Source of the DNA: Rhodoferax sp.
Lineage (GTDB): Bacteria; Pseudomonadota; Gammaproteobacteria; Burkholderiales; Burkholderiaceae_C
Assembly: GCF_018063565.1 (NCBI RefSeq)
Contig: NZ_JAGPBB010000020.1
Span: 1 to 49,818, forward strand
Direction of reading: 5' to 3'
Length of the DNA stretch: 49,818 nt
The translations under genes and the position numbers were made by a program. A model generated the notes under the pieces. That model saw only the letters and a program-made list of their open reading frames with translations, had not been told where the DNA came from and ran no database searches. Shown here one piece after another: positions 1-7,217 of this stretch (position 1 is the first letter of the stretch; each line of letters begins with the position of its first letter).

Positions 1-98
1 TCAAGGCTGTCACGCAAAACCACATGACCACCCTCGCCGCCAATCCGGCCAGAGTGGTGTCCTACTTCCAAGATCCGCGAGTCAAGTATGCCGCTTGA
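1..98 (+). CDS. 3' end of an unidentified gene (partial)
   Basis: The window opens inside a reading frame (first complete codon at position 3) that stops with TGA at 96-98 after 31 visible codons. The tail ends ARVVSYFQDPRVKYAA. I do not recognise the family from this short piece. The product-like composition and the stop just before a pseudogene remnant suggest a real gene whose body lies to the left. The next 30 bases show no terminator. Confidence 0.4.
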   Translation, partial: KAVTQNHMTTLAANPARVVSYFQDPRVKYAA

Positions 99-128
99 CG
101 TTCATTACTTTGTTGCCGGGTGAATAGG

Positions 129-326
129 TCGATGCCAACGCCGATCGTCGCCAGACTGTCCCGTCTTGCCAGCGAGGTGGCTCGCTCGGCCGAGGTGCGG
201 CAAAAACTGTTTTCCCAGGGCTGGCAAGTGGTGGGCTCCTCCCCGGAAGGCCTGACCAATCGCATCAAGTCAGATACTGTGCTGTTTGGCAGCCTGATCC
301 GAGCACTGGCCATCTCAACGCAGTAG
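129..326 (+). pseudogene. C-terminal remnant of a Bug/TctC-family tricarboxylate-type solute-binding protein
   Basis: About 65 codons encode what looks like the C-terminal lobe of a Bug (TctC-type) periplasmic receptor. The stretch starting MPTPIVARLSR, followed by EVRQKLFSQGW and SPEGLTNRIKSD, matches the usual tail of that family (a proline-rich lead, 'sLs.e...a...pevr..l...G', then a final helix). Normal members are about 320 residues, so roughly 80 percent is missing. Upstream of 129 the frame no longer looks like the family, so the break is near there. GTG at 120 or ATG at 132 could start translation, but a protein this short could not bind ligand. It reads as a deletion scar. Confidence 0.65.
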
Positions 327-563
327 CTTCAGGTAGCGGCCACGTTGCCGCATCTCCTGCTCATCTGCCGCTGCACCTGAAAACGGATTCGGCCACCATT
401 CATCAGTGGCCAAGACTGTTTCCAGCATGTCTCCCCATGTCAACGCTCTTTGCCAGCCGTACTGTGTCAGCCGATGTGTCGGTGCCCACAATATCCCCCA
501 ACCCAGGTCAGCGGGGTATTTTGGGTAAAGCCAAGTCGGTCGCCGGAGCTGATTGGAAAAAGA
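315..563 (-). other. Open frame without a convincing start, possible gene remnant
   Basis: Reading leftwards from the TGA of the next minus-strand gene (564-566), the same frame stays open for about 82 codons to a TGA at 315-317. The translation looks protein-like and rich in tryptophan (for example GWQRALTWGDMLETV and TDEWWPNPF near the end). The only ATG codons lie in the second half, leaving about 41 codons, and none has a ribosome binding site. It overlaps the tail of the Bug remnant on the other strand. I do not recognise it. It may be the end of a decayed gene or chance openness in GC-rich DNA. Confidence 0.2.
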
Positions 564-881
564 TCAATCGCGCCAGTCGGAGTGCTTTTCACAAATTTTG
601 TTGGTGGCCTTGCCTTTCGGACTTTCGGAGAACTTAGCCAGATCACCTTTGAAGTCCTCTGGTGTTTCATTCCACATACAGGTGCAAAAAGCCTGTGCCT
701 TGGTCTGTCCGGCCACAGGGCTCTTCTCGTCGCCACCCTCGTAGTTCTTTTTGGAATATGCCAGACAAGCGGCATATTGCTTGTCTCCGGCGGGCACCTT
801 GTTGTAGTCGTCAGCCGCAAACGCCGTCACAGCGCTCGTTAAAAGGAGGGTCGAAAGGAGGGGAGCCAGAAATTTATTCAT
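564..881 (-). CDS. Small exported four-cysteine protein, unknown function
   Basis: 105 residues. The N-terminus MNKFLAPLLSTLLLTS followed by AVTAFAA is a clear Sec signal peptide with an AxA site, so the mature product (about 82 residues) should be periplasmic. The mature part contains four cysteines, in ACLAYSKKN, AFCTCMWNET and KICEKHSD, enough for two disulfides. I do not recognise a named family. The frame is open further upstream, but ATG at 881 places the signal peptide at the start and is preferred; no strong Shine-Dalgarno precedes it. It lies downstream of two other small minus-strand frames. Confidence 0.6.
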   Translation of the reverse strand: MNKFLAPLLSTLLLTSAVTAFAADDYNKVPAGDKQYAACLAYSKKNYEGGDEKSPVAGQTKAQAFCTCMWNETPEDFKGDLAKFSESPKGKATNKICEKHSDWRD

Positions 882-964
882 GATCAGAAAGGAAAAATGG
901 GCTGTATGGAGAGTGAATCGATGAAGGCATGTGGCGTCCGGCGCCCAGGGCACAGTCCAGCGGA

Positions 965-1180
965 TCACCAGGAAGATGGATAGGTGTTGCACGTCTCCTT
1001 CAAAAAATGGCCAGGCCTGTTCTCAGTGAGTTCGGTGGTTTTGACAAACAGGTGATTGATCAACAAGGACGTCAATCCAGTCACGAGCACCAAGCTGAGC
1101 AACAGGGCGGCCAGCACACTGCGTTGCACTTCATGATTATGTGGCGTGGGCGTTGTAGTCAAGCTGTGCCCCGCTGCCAA
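965..1180 (-). CDS. Possible small single-pass membrane protein
   Basis: 71 codons from a TTG start with one hydrophobic stretch (about residues 20-42, VLAALLLSLVLVTGLTSLLI) and a basic/polar C-terminus. It sits between two small exported-protein genes on the same strand, which is the main reason for listing it. There is no in-frame ATG and no evident ribosome binding site before the TTG, so it could be a chance frame. No family recognised. Confidence 0.3.
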   Translation of the reverse strand: MAAGHSLTTTPTPHNHEVQRSVLAALLLSLVLVTGLTSLLINHLFVKTTELTENRPGHFLKETCNTYPSSW

Positions 1181-1197
1181 GCAGGGCTCGTCCGGGT

Positions 1198-1566
1198 TTA
1201 TTCGACGTCGGCTGACACAGTGCGGTTTTTCCTGCTGTATTTAAGGGTAATCTTGTTGATTTCGCACAAGTCAAATTCCTCCCACACCACTTCCGACTCG
1301 TCGTCATCAAACACCACCTTCAGGTCCTGCTGACAGGCACTCTTGGGCGAAAATTTGAACAGCCGGGACTTGCCGTTTTCCAGATAGCCCTGACCCATGC
1401 GATCATTGCCCCACGAGTCCTTGTGAGAGGGTGAAAGATAGACTTCTCGCAAGGTGTAGCCAGTCCTGTTGACCAGGGTGAAATCGGCGGCGCCAGCCAA
1501 CACAACGCCAGAGAAGCTGGTCAATGCCATGGCGGACAGCAAGACAGCGCGATTCATCAGTTTCAT
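1198..1566 (-). CDS. Exported protein of the small beta-rich family often mislabelled argininosuccinate lyase
   Basis: 122 residues with a Sec signal peptide (MKLMNRAVLLSAMALTS then AGA cleavage region). The mature part begins FTLVNRTGYTLREVYLSPS and continues with DSWGNDRMG and DLKVVFDDDES, a pattern I know from small periplasmic proteins of proteobacteria that databases frequently call 'argininosuccinate lyase' by error. There is no lyase domain here, and function is unknown. Two cysteines (SACQQ, DLCEI) may pair. The ATG at 1566 is preceded at a good distance by AGAAGGA, supporting the MKLM start. Confidence 0.75.
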   Translation of the reverse strand: MKLMNRAVLLSAMALTSFSGVVLAGAADFTLVNRTGYTLREVYLSPSHKDSWGNDRMGQGYLENGKSRLFKFSPKSACQQDLKVVFDDDESEVVWEEFDLCEINKITLKYSRKNRTVSADVE

Positions 1567-1660
1567 CAGGTATTCCTTCTAGAGTGGTTTGGGTCCAAAT
1601 TCCAAGCTGCACCAGAGTTTGCAGCAGCACCAACTCTAGTTGACGCGAACCGGTATGTCT

Positions 1661-1678
1661 GTCACTAGAACTGGTGAC
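1661..1678. promoter_or_regulatory. Inverted repeat in the divergent promoter region
   Basis: GTCAC (1661-1665) and GTGAC (1674-1678) form a short inverted repeat, extendable by one pair to TGTCAC/GTGACA, in the 215-bp region between the divergent exported-protein gene (start 1566) and response regulator (start 1782). It could be an operator, but the arms are short and no matching regulator is known. Confidence 0.25.
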
Positions 1679-1781
1679 ATCCCCAAACGCTGAAGGATGC
1701 CAACATCATCGCCACAATCGACCTGCCGAGACTTGCCGATAATTCCACGAATACCCTCCCGATCTGCGCCTGCCTCTTTCC

Positions 1782-2471
1782 ATGTCCGCCAATGCCACCC
1801 CCCCCACGATCCGAGTGGTCCTCGTGGAAGATGATGTCAGTTTTCAGCAGGCGTTGATCGAGACGATTCAGGGCGCGCCTGACATGGTGTTGCAGTCGGT
1901 GGCTAATTGCCGGGCCAAGGGCCTACAGGTGCTTGAGCTGGCACCTGTCGACGTTCTGCTGGTGGATTTGGGCTTGCCGGACGGCTCTGGTATAGACGTC
2001 ATCCGAGCCGCCCACGCTCGCTGGCCGCAGTGTGGCATCATGGTCAGTACGGCTTTTGGGGATGAACTGCACGTCATGCAATCGCTGGAGGCGGGTGCCG
2101 CAGGTTACCTGCTCAAAGACAGCGCCCCACAAAACATGCTGGCCGAAATTCGCAGTCTGCATGCTGGTGGCAGCCCCATCAGCCCACTGATTGCGCGCCA
2201 GATCCTGAATCGCTTTCGCGCCCAGGACAAACCAACGTCGGTCACGATGCTGGCCGCACCTGGCAAACCGCGGGCAGCGCTGTCGGCACGGGAGCAAGAG
2301 GTGCTGGAGTTCATTACCAAGGGCTTTACTTCAGATGAAATCGCGGTGCTGATGTCGGTGTCAAAACACACGGTGCTGACTTTTGTGCGGCGTATCTACA
2401 GCAAGCTTGAGGTGAACTCCAAAGCCGAGGCGATTTTTGAGGCACGTTATCAAGGACTGCTGGATGCGTGA
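1782..2471 (+). CDS. Response regulator, NarL/LuxR type
   Basis: 229 residues. An N-terminal receiver domain (about 10-125) has the acidic pair in VLVEDDVSF, the phospho-acceptor Asp62 in LLVDLGLPDG, the switch Thr/Ser near IMVSTAFGD and the conserved Lys in GYLLKDSAP. A linker leads to a LuxR-type helix-turn-helix (about 165-225) with LSAREQEVLEFI and SDEIAVLMSVSKHTV. It should therefore be a phosphorylation-dependent DNA-binding regulator. Its stop overlaps the start of the next gene by 8 bp, so it is very likely co-translated with, and phosphorylated by, that sensor kinase. No strong ribosome binding site precedes the ATG. Targets are unknown; the urt operon lies convergently downstream. 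Confidence 0.9.
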   Translation: MSANATPPTIRVVLVEDDVSFQQALIETIQGAPDMVLQSVANCRAKGLQVLELAPVDVLLVDLGLPDGSGIDVIRAAHARWPQCGIMVSTAFGDELHVMQSLEAGAAGYLLKDSAPQNMLAEIRSLHAGGSPISPLIARQILNRFRAQDKPTSVTMLAAPGKPRAALSAREQEVLEFITKGFTSDEIAVLMSVSKHTVLTFVRRIYSKLEVNSKAEAIFEARYQGLLDA

Positions 2472-4425
2472 AACCTGTCGGCGCTGGTTGGGTTATGCGC
2501 TGCTGTGCTGGGCGCTGATGCCTCTGCCGGGGTGGGCTCTGGCACCCCTCCACTTTGTGCGGGCCGAGTTGCTCGAAACGCCAAGCCATGGCTATACCCC
2601 ACCCCCTTACGAAGCCCACGACAGCGAGCTCACGGCTGCCTGGACCGAAGTGGTCCTGCCGCATGCGCCCATCCGTCATATCCTGCCTGCAACACCGCCA
2701 GACAACCATCCACTCCCACGCACCGTGACCAGTTGGTACCGGCTGCAACTGCCCGACCTGGGCGTCTCGGCCGATCCACGCTACCTCTACCTGGCGCGGT
2801 GGAAAACAGACGGTCAGTTGGCCGTGTACGGCGATGGTCGACTTCTGTACCAATCGCACGCCAGTATTTTTTGGAACGGCTGGAATATTCCTTTGTTGAT
2901 CCCATTGGATGAAACGGCCGATGCGGTGACGCCGCGAGTTATCCTGCTGCGAATCGAACGCCCGCAAGACGCAGGTGGCGGCATTTCGACGGTGTGGGTG
3001 GGCGACGAAGACAGTATCAGCTGGCGCTACCACCTGCGTTACCTGTTGCAGGTTCAGCTGCCCTACATCAGCAGCGCAGCGTTTTTGGGGGCCGGTCTGT
3101 TTTCCTTGCTAGTGTGGTTCAGACAGCGGGGTGACACCTTGTACTGGCTGTTTTTTTGCGTCTCACTGACGTCATTCTTGCGTACGCTGCACTACCATGT
3201 TGGAAAAAACCGACTGCTGGTACCTGATGAGTGGTTTAGCTGGCTCACTGTCAACTCGCTGTTCTGGCTGATCGCGGTGGTGCATCTGTTTCTGAACTCC
3301 CTGCATCGTCGACCCTTACCTTGGCTCAATCGGGCGGTGCTCGCCATGACAGTGGGTACCAGCGTGGTCACTCTGCCCCTGACGACTTCCCTGCCCAGTG
3401 TGTATTTGCTGTCACCGCTGGCCTATGTTTTCCTGATGTTCATGGGAACCACGGTGGGGGTGGTTGGTTTGATTCAGTCTCGCCGCGCCGGGTCACAAGA
3501 TGGGCAACTACTTAGCGGCTGGTGCTTGATCGGTATGGTGTTCTGGCTGTATGACTGGATGCTGCAAACCAATCGCATCGACATTGAAGGCATTTATCTC
3601 GGTCCTTATACCAATCTGGTGGCTTTCTTGCTGTTCTTGAGCATCATGTTTCGCCGCTACGTCGGCGCGCTGGACGGCATCAAGCAAGTCAATGCCAGCT
3701 TGGCCGAGCGTTTGCGTGCACGTGAAGCCGAGCTGCGGGAGAGCCACCGCATCCAGCGTGACATTGCCCATCGCCAAACGCTGGCCGATGAACGGCAACG
3801 CATGATGCAGGACATGCACGATGGCATGGGCTCATCGCTGCGAACGGCCTTGCTGGCGATTGAAAAAGGTCAACTGGATGCCAATGATGTGGCCGACGTC
3901 ATTCGGGGCTGCCTCGACGACCTCAAGCTCGCCATCGATACCATGGAACCTTTGCAGGCCGATCTGCTCTTGCTGTTGGCAACACTTCGCTATCGGCTGG
4001 GGCCGCGCCTGGAAGCCGCCGGCATTGCGCTGCGCTGGGAGGTTCAAAGTGTGCCAGAACTTGATTGGCTTGATCCCCGCAATGCGCTGCATATCCTGCG
4101 GATTGTGCAAGAGGCCTTGACCAACATCATCAAACATACGCAGGCCAGCGTCATTCGGGTCGCAACCCGGGTTGACGGGGCGAATGTCGTCATCTCTGTG
4201 ATTGACAACGGACATGGATTTGACACCGCGCAAGGACTCGGTGGCTGCGGCAAAGGAATGAGCAACCAACAACGTCGAGCCGATTCCATCGGCGCTCAGA
4301 TCGACTGGCAGTCCACGCCGCAAGGGACTTGCATGACCGTGCGCCTGCCGATCCGGCGTCCGACAAGCCCTTTGACCAGTGCTGAACCCGCAGACACTGT
4401 AAGCACAGACCTTGCAGCGGTCTGA
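2464..4425 (+). CDS. Membrane sensor histidine kinase, HisKA_3-like, with multi-helix (DISM-like) sensor
   Basis: 653 residues. After a signal anchor (about 6-27) comes a roughly 170-residue periplasmic domain, then about seven hydrophobic helices (about 205-405), a layout like 7TM-DISM receptors. A coiled coil follows, then the phospho-acceptor region MQDMHDGMGSSLRTA with His452. The ATPase domain shows the N box (Asn554 in NIIKHTQAS), the G1 box DNGHGFD at about 581 and the G2-like GKGMSNQQRRA. This fits a NarX/DesK-class kinase working with the overlapping LuxR-type regulator. ATG at 2464 is chosen because it overlaps the regulator stop and starts just before the signal anchor; a GTG/ATG further up would only add residues inside the previous gene. 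Ligand unknown. Confidence 0.88.
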   Translation: MRETCRRWLGYALLCWALMPLPGWALAPLHFVRAELLETPSHGYTPPPYEAHDSELTAAWTEVVLPHAPIRHILPATPPDNHPLPRTVTSWYRLQLPDLGVSADPRYLYLARWKTDGQLAVYGDGRLLYQSHASIFWNGWNIPLLIPLDETADAVTPRVILLRIERPQDAGGGISTVWVGDEDSISWRYHLRYLLQVQLPYISSAAFLGAGLFSLLVWFRQRGDTLYWLFFCVSLTSFLRTLHYHVGKNRLLVPDEWFSWLTVNSLFWLIAVVHLFLNSLHRRPLPWLNRAVLAMTVGTSVVTLPLTTSLPSVYLLSPLAYVFLMFMGTTVGVVGLIQSRRAGSQDGQLLSGWCLIGMVFWLYDWMLQTNRIDIEGIYLGPYTNLVAFLLFLSIMFRRYVGALDGIKQVNASLAERLRAREAELRESHRIQRDIAHRQTLADERQRMMQDMHDGMGSSLRTALLAIEKGQLDANDVADVIRGCLDDLKLAIDTMEPLQADLLLLLATLRYRLGPRLEAAGIALRWEVQSVPELDWLDPRNALHILRIVQEALTNIIKHTQASVIRVATRVDGANVVISVIDNGHGFDTAQGLGGCGKGMSNQQRRADSIGAQIDWQSTPQGTCMTVRLPIRRPTSPLTSAEPADTVSTDLAAV

Positions 4426-4443
4426 ATCAAAAACGGAACCCGC

Positions 4444-4466
4444 CCAGGCGGAGCGGCACCGCCTGG
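4444..4466. terminator. Hairpin between convergent genes, possible bidirectional terminator
   Basis: CCAGGCGG (4444-4451) and CCGCCTGG (4459-4466) form a perfect 8-bp stem with a 7-nt loop, 19 bp after the sensor kinase stop and 57 bp before the end of convergent urtE. There is no clear T-run on either side, so it is a weak intrinsic terminator or a 3'-end stabiliser. Confidence 0.4.
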
Positions 4467-4522
4467 TGGTTCATTGCTACAGGCGATGGTGCATTACCGA
4501 TCGTCCGCACCGTACAGCCAAG

Positions 4523-5221
4523 TCAGATTGCCACCATCTGCCGCACGCCATCAGATTCCATGTTGGCACCTTCACCCCGTGCCTTGACCGCACCACGCTC
4601 CATCACCACATACTGGTCGGCCAGTTCTTGGGCAAAGTCGTAATACTGCTCAACCAGCACAATCGCCATCGTGCCACGGTCTGCCAGCATGCGGATGACG
4701 CGTCCAATGTCTTTGATGATGCTGGGCTGAATGCCCTCAGTGGGTTCATCCAGTACCAATAGCTTGGGCCCGGCAGCCAAAGCCCGGGCAATGGCCAACT
4801 GCTGCTGCTGCCCACCCGACAAATCGCCGCCACGACGGACCAGCATTTGCTTCAGGACCGGGAAAAGCTCAAACAGTTCGGACGGAATCGGCGTGCCGGC
4901 AGGTTTGTAGGCCAGGCCCATGCGCAGGTTTTCTTCGACCGTGAGTCTTGCAAAAATCTCGCGGCCCTGCGGCACGAAACCAATGCCGGCTCGTGCACGC
5001 TCGTAGGGCGTCGCGGCATGAATGGGTTTGCCATCGAACTCAATTGCGCCAGTCCGAATTGGGACAAGCCCCATCAGACTTTTGAGCAAGGTGGTTTTGC
5101 CCACCCCGTTGCGACCAAGTATCACGGTGATCTTGCCCAGCTCAGCCTGCAAGTTGACGTCACGCAGAATGTGCGAGCCGCCGTAGTATTGATTGATGTT
5201 GGTGACGTTCAGCATGCTCAT
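4523..5221 (-). CDS. urtE: Urea ABC transporter ATP-binding protein UrtE
   Basis: 232 residues, a complete branched-chain-amino-acid-type (LivF-like) ABC ATPase. Walker A is GRNGVGKT (36-43), the signature LSGGQQQQLAIARAL lies near 134, and Walker B is KLLVLDEPTEG near 155. The N-terminal MLNVTNINQYYGGSHILRD and the SIIKDIGRVIRML segment are typical of UrtE. It is the last gene of urtABCDE; its ATG overlaps the urtD stop (ATGA, 5218-5221), implying translational coupling. With UrtD it should hydrolyse ATP at the cytoplasmic face to drive urea uptake. The operon ends here against a convergent kinase gene; urease genes are not in the window. Confidence 0.95.
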   Translation of the reverse strand: MSMLNVTNINQYYGGSHILRDVNLQAELGKITVILGRNGVGKTTLLKSLMGLVPIRTGAIEFDGKPIHAATPYERARAGIGFVPQGREIFARLTVEENLRMGLAYKPAGTPIPSELFELFPVLKQMLVRRGGDLSGGQQQQLAIARALAAGPKLLVLDEPTEGIQPSIIKDIGRVIRMLADRGTMAIVLVEQYYDFAQELADQYVVMERGAVKARGEGANMESDGVRQMVAI

Positions 5222-6099
5222 CTTCCCAAGTAAACCTCAATCACCCGCTCATCTGCTTGAACCTGCGCCAGCGTCCCCTGCGCCAGCACCGAACCGTCGC
5301 ACAACACCGTGACGATGTCCGAAATGGTGTTGATGAAGCTCATGTCATGCTCCACCACCATCAGCGAATGCTGCCCCTTCAGCGTCAAAAACAGCTCGGC
5401 CGTCCGGTGCGTCTCTTCGTCGGTCATACCCGCCACCGGCTCATCGAGCAGCAGCAGTTTGGGATCCTGCATCAGCAGCATGCCGATCTCCAGCCATTGC
5501 TTTTGCCCGTGGCTCAGGTACCCGGCTTGGCGCGCCACGCTCTCGGCCAAATGGATGGTGTGCAATACCGAGGCAAGTCGGTCGCTCTGGGCAGAGTCCA
5601 GCTTGAAGCGCATGGCCGCGCCCACCGCCTTGTTGGTCTTGAGCGCCAGCTCCAGGTTTTCAAACACCGTCAACTGCTCAAACACCGTGGGCTTTTGGAA
5701 CTTGCGGCCGATGCCCATCTGCGCAATCTCGGCCTCCTTGTAGCGCAGCAGGTCGATGGTGCTGCCAAAAAACACACGCCCCTCGTCCGGGCGCGTCTTG
5801 CCCGTAATGATGTCCATCATCGTCGTCTTGCCGGCCCCGTTGGGGCCGATGATGCAGCGCAACTCGCCCGGCGCAATGTCCAGGCTCAGCTTGTTGATGG
5901 CTTTGAAGCCGTCAAAACTCACGCTCACATCTTCCAGGTACAAGATGCGGCCATGGGTGACGTCCACCTCACCGGGAATTGCCAGTCGCGAGAAACCCGC
6001 AGTGCGCCCGCCCGACTCGGTCGCAGCACCTTTGACCGGATGCGCCGCCTGGTAGGCCTGAATGCGCTGGGCGCCCTGCTCCATCAAATCAGGCGTCAT
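5218..6099 (-). CDS. urtD: Urea ABC transporter ATP-binding protein UrtD
   Basis: 293 residues. An N-terminal extension of about 45 residues precedes an LivG-like ATPase with Walker A GPNGAGKT, the UrtD-style signature LSHGQKQWLEIGM (a variant of LSGGQ seen in this subfamily) and Walker B LLLLDEPVAGM. ATG at 6099 overlaps the urtC stop as ATGA (6096-6099). The open frame runs on upstream to 6822, but that part lies antisense-frame inside urtC and is not coding. Pairs with UrtE on the UrtB/UrtC channel. Confidence 0.95.
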   Translation of the reverse strand: MTPDLMEQGAQRIQAYQAAHPVKGAATESGGRTAGFSRLAIPGEVDVTHGRILYLEDVSVSFDGFKAINKLSLDIAPGELRCIIGPNGAGKTTMMDIITGKTRPDEGRVFFGSTIDLLRYKEAEIAQMGIGRKFQKPTVFEQLTVFENLELALKTNKAVGAAMRFKLDSAQSDRLASVLHTIHLAESVARQAGYLSHGQKQWLEIGMLLMQDPKLLLLDEPVAGMTDEETHRTAELFLTLKGQHSLMVVEHDMSFINTISDIVTVLCDGSVLAQGTLAQVQADERVIEVYLGR

Positions 6100-7217
6100 T
6101 TCGCACCGCCTTTGATCTTTTTGATCAAGCCCACCACGCCATCGGGCAAAAACAACGTCACCCCAATAAACAGCGCGCCCAGAAAATACAGCCAGAACTC
6201 CGGGTAGGCCACGGTCAACCAACTTTTGGCACCGCTGACAATGAACGCACCGACGATTGGACCGATCAGCGTGGCACGCCCACCCACCGCCGCCCAGATG
6301 GCAATTTCGATCGAGTTGGCCGGGCTCATCTCGCTCGGATTGATGATGCCCACTTGCGGTACATACAAGGCCCCCGCCACCCCACACATCATGGCCGAGA
6401 TCGTCCAGATGGTGAGCTTGTAGCCCACGGGCGAGTAGCCGCAAAACATCACCCGCGTCTCGGCATCGCGCACGGCCTGCAGCACCCGGCCAAACTTGCT
6501 GGTGACCAACCAGCGCGCCATCAGAAAGAAACCCAGCAGCGTCAACCCGGTCAGCACAAACAGCGTCATACGCATCGACGGTGTGGCCACCGGAATGTCC
6601 AGAATCCGCTTGAAATCGGTGAACCCGTTGTTGCCACCAAAGCCGGTTTCGTTCCTGAAAAAGAGCAGCATCGCGGCAAAGGTCATGGCCTGGGTGATGA
6701 TGGAGAAATACACCCCCTTGATGCGCGAGCGAAAGGCAAAGTAGCCAAACACAAAGGCCACCAGGCCAGGCACCGCCACAATCAGAAACAGCGTGGCGAC
6801 AAAGTTGTCGCTGAACGTCCAATGCCAGGGCAACTCTTTCCAGTCCAGGAACACCATGAAGTCCGGCAGGTCGCTCTTGTAGTTGCCGTCACGCCCAATC
6901 TGGCGCATCAAATACATGCCCATGGCGTAGCCACCCAGCGCAAAAAACAACCCGTGCCCCAAACTCAGAATACCGGTAAAGCCCCAGATCAGGTCCATGG
7001 CCAGCGCGCAAATGGCGTAGCACATGATGCGCCCCACCAGGCCGACGCCATAGTCGCTCAGGTGAAACACACTGTCGGCGGGCACCACCAGGTTCAGGAC
7101 TGGCGCCAGCGCACAGACTCCGATCAGCGCGAGCAAAAAGGCAGCCCAGCCGGTACGACCTAGCAAGGGTGCCGGTGTTGGCAGGGCAAAGGCGTTTGTT
7201 GGGGTTGTCATGTTCAC
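6096..7217 (-). CDS. urtC: Urea ABC transporter permease UrtC
   Basis: 373 residues with about ten hydrophobic segments and LivM-type motifs: GFTGILSLGHGLFFALGGYA near the first third and the EAA-like region FGRVLQAVRDAETRVMFCGY. It forms the membrane channel with UrtB. The start is GTG at 7217, overlapping the urtB stop as GTGA (7214-7217); an ATG two codons later (7211) is the alternative. The GTGA overlap fits the same pattern as the other junctions of this operon, which favours GTG. Confidence 0.95.
   Translation of the reverse strand: MNMTTPTNAFALPTPAPLLGRTGWAAFLLALIGVCALAPVLNLVVPADSVFHLSDYGVGLVGRIMCYAICALAMDLIWGFTGILSLGHGLFFALGGYAMGMYLMRQIGRDGNYKSDLPDFMVFLDWKELPWHWTFSDNFVATLFLIVAVPGLVAFVFGYFAFRSRIKGVYFSIITQAMTFAAMLLFFRNETGFGGNNGFTDFKRILDIPVATPSMRMTLFVLTGLTLLGFFLMARWLVTSKFGRVLQAVRDAETRVMFCGYSPVGYKLTIWTISAMMCGVAGALYVPQVGIINPSEMSPANSIEIAIWAAVGGRATLIGPIVGAFIVSGAKSWLTVAYPEFWLYFLGALFIGVTLFLPDGVVGLIKKIKGGAK

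Noticed and set aside
6100-6822. Upstream extension of the urtD frame
   Set aside because: It overlaps urtC fully, and urtD has a clear ATG in an ATGA overlap at 6099.
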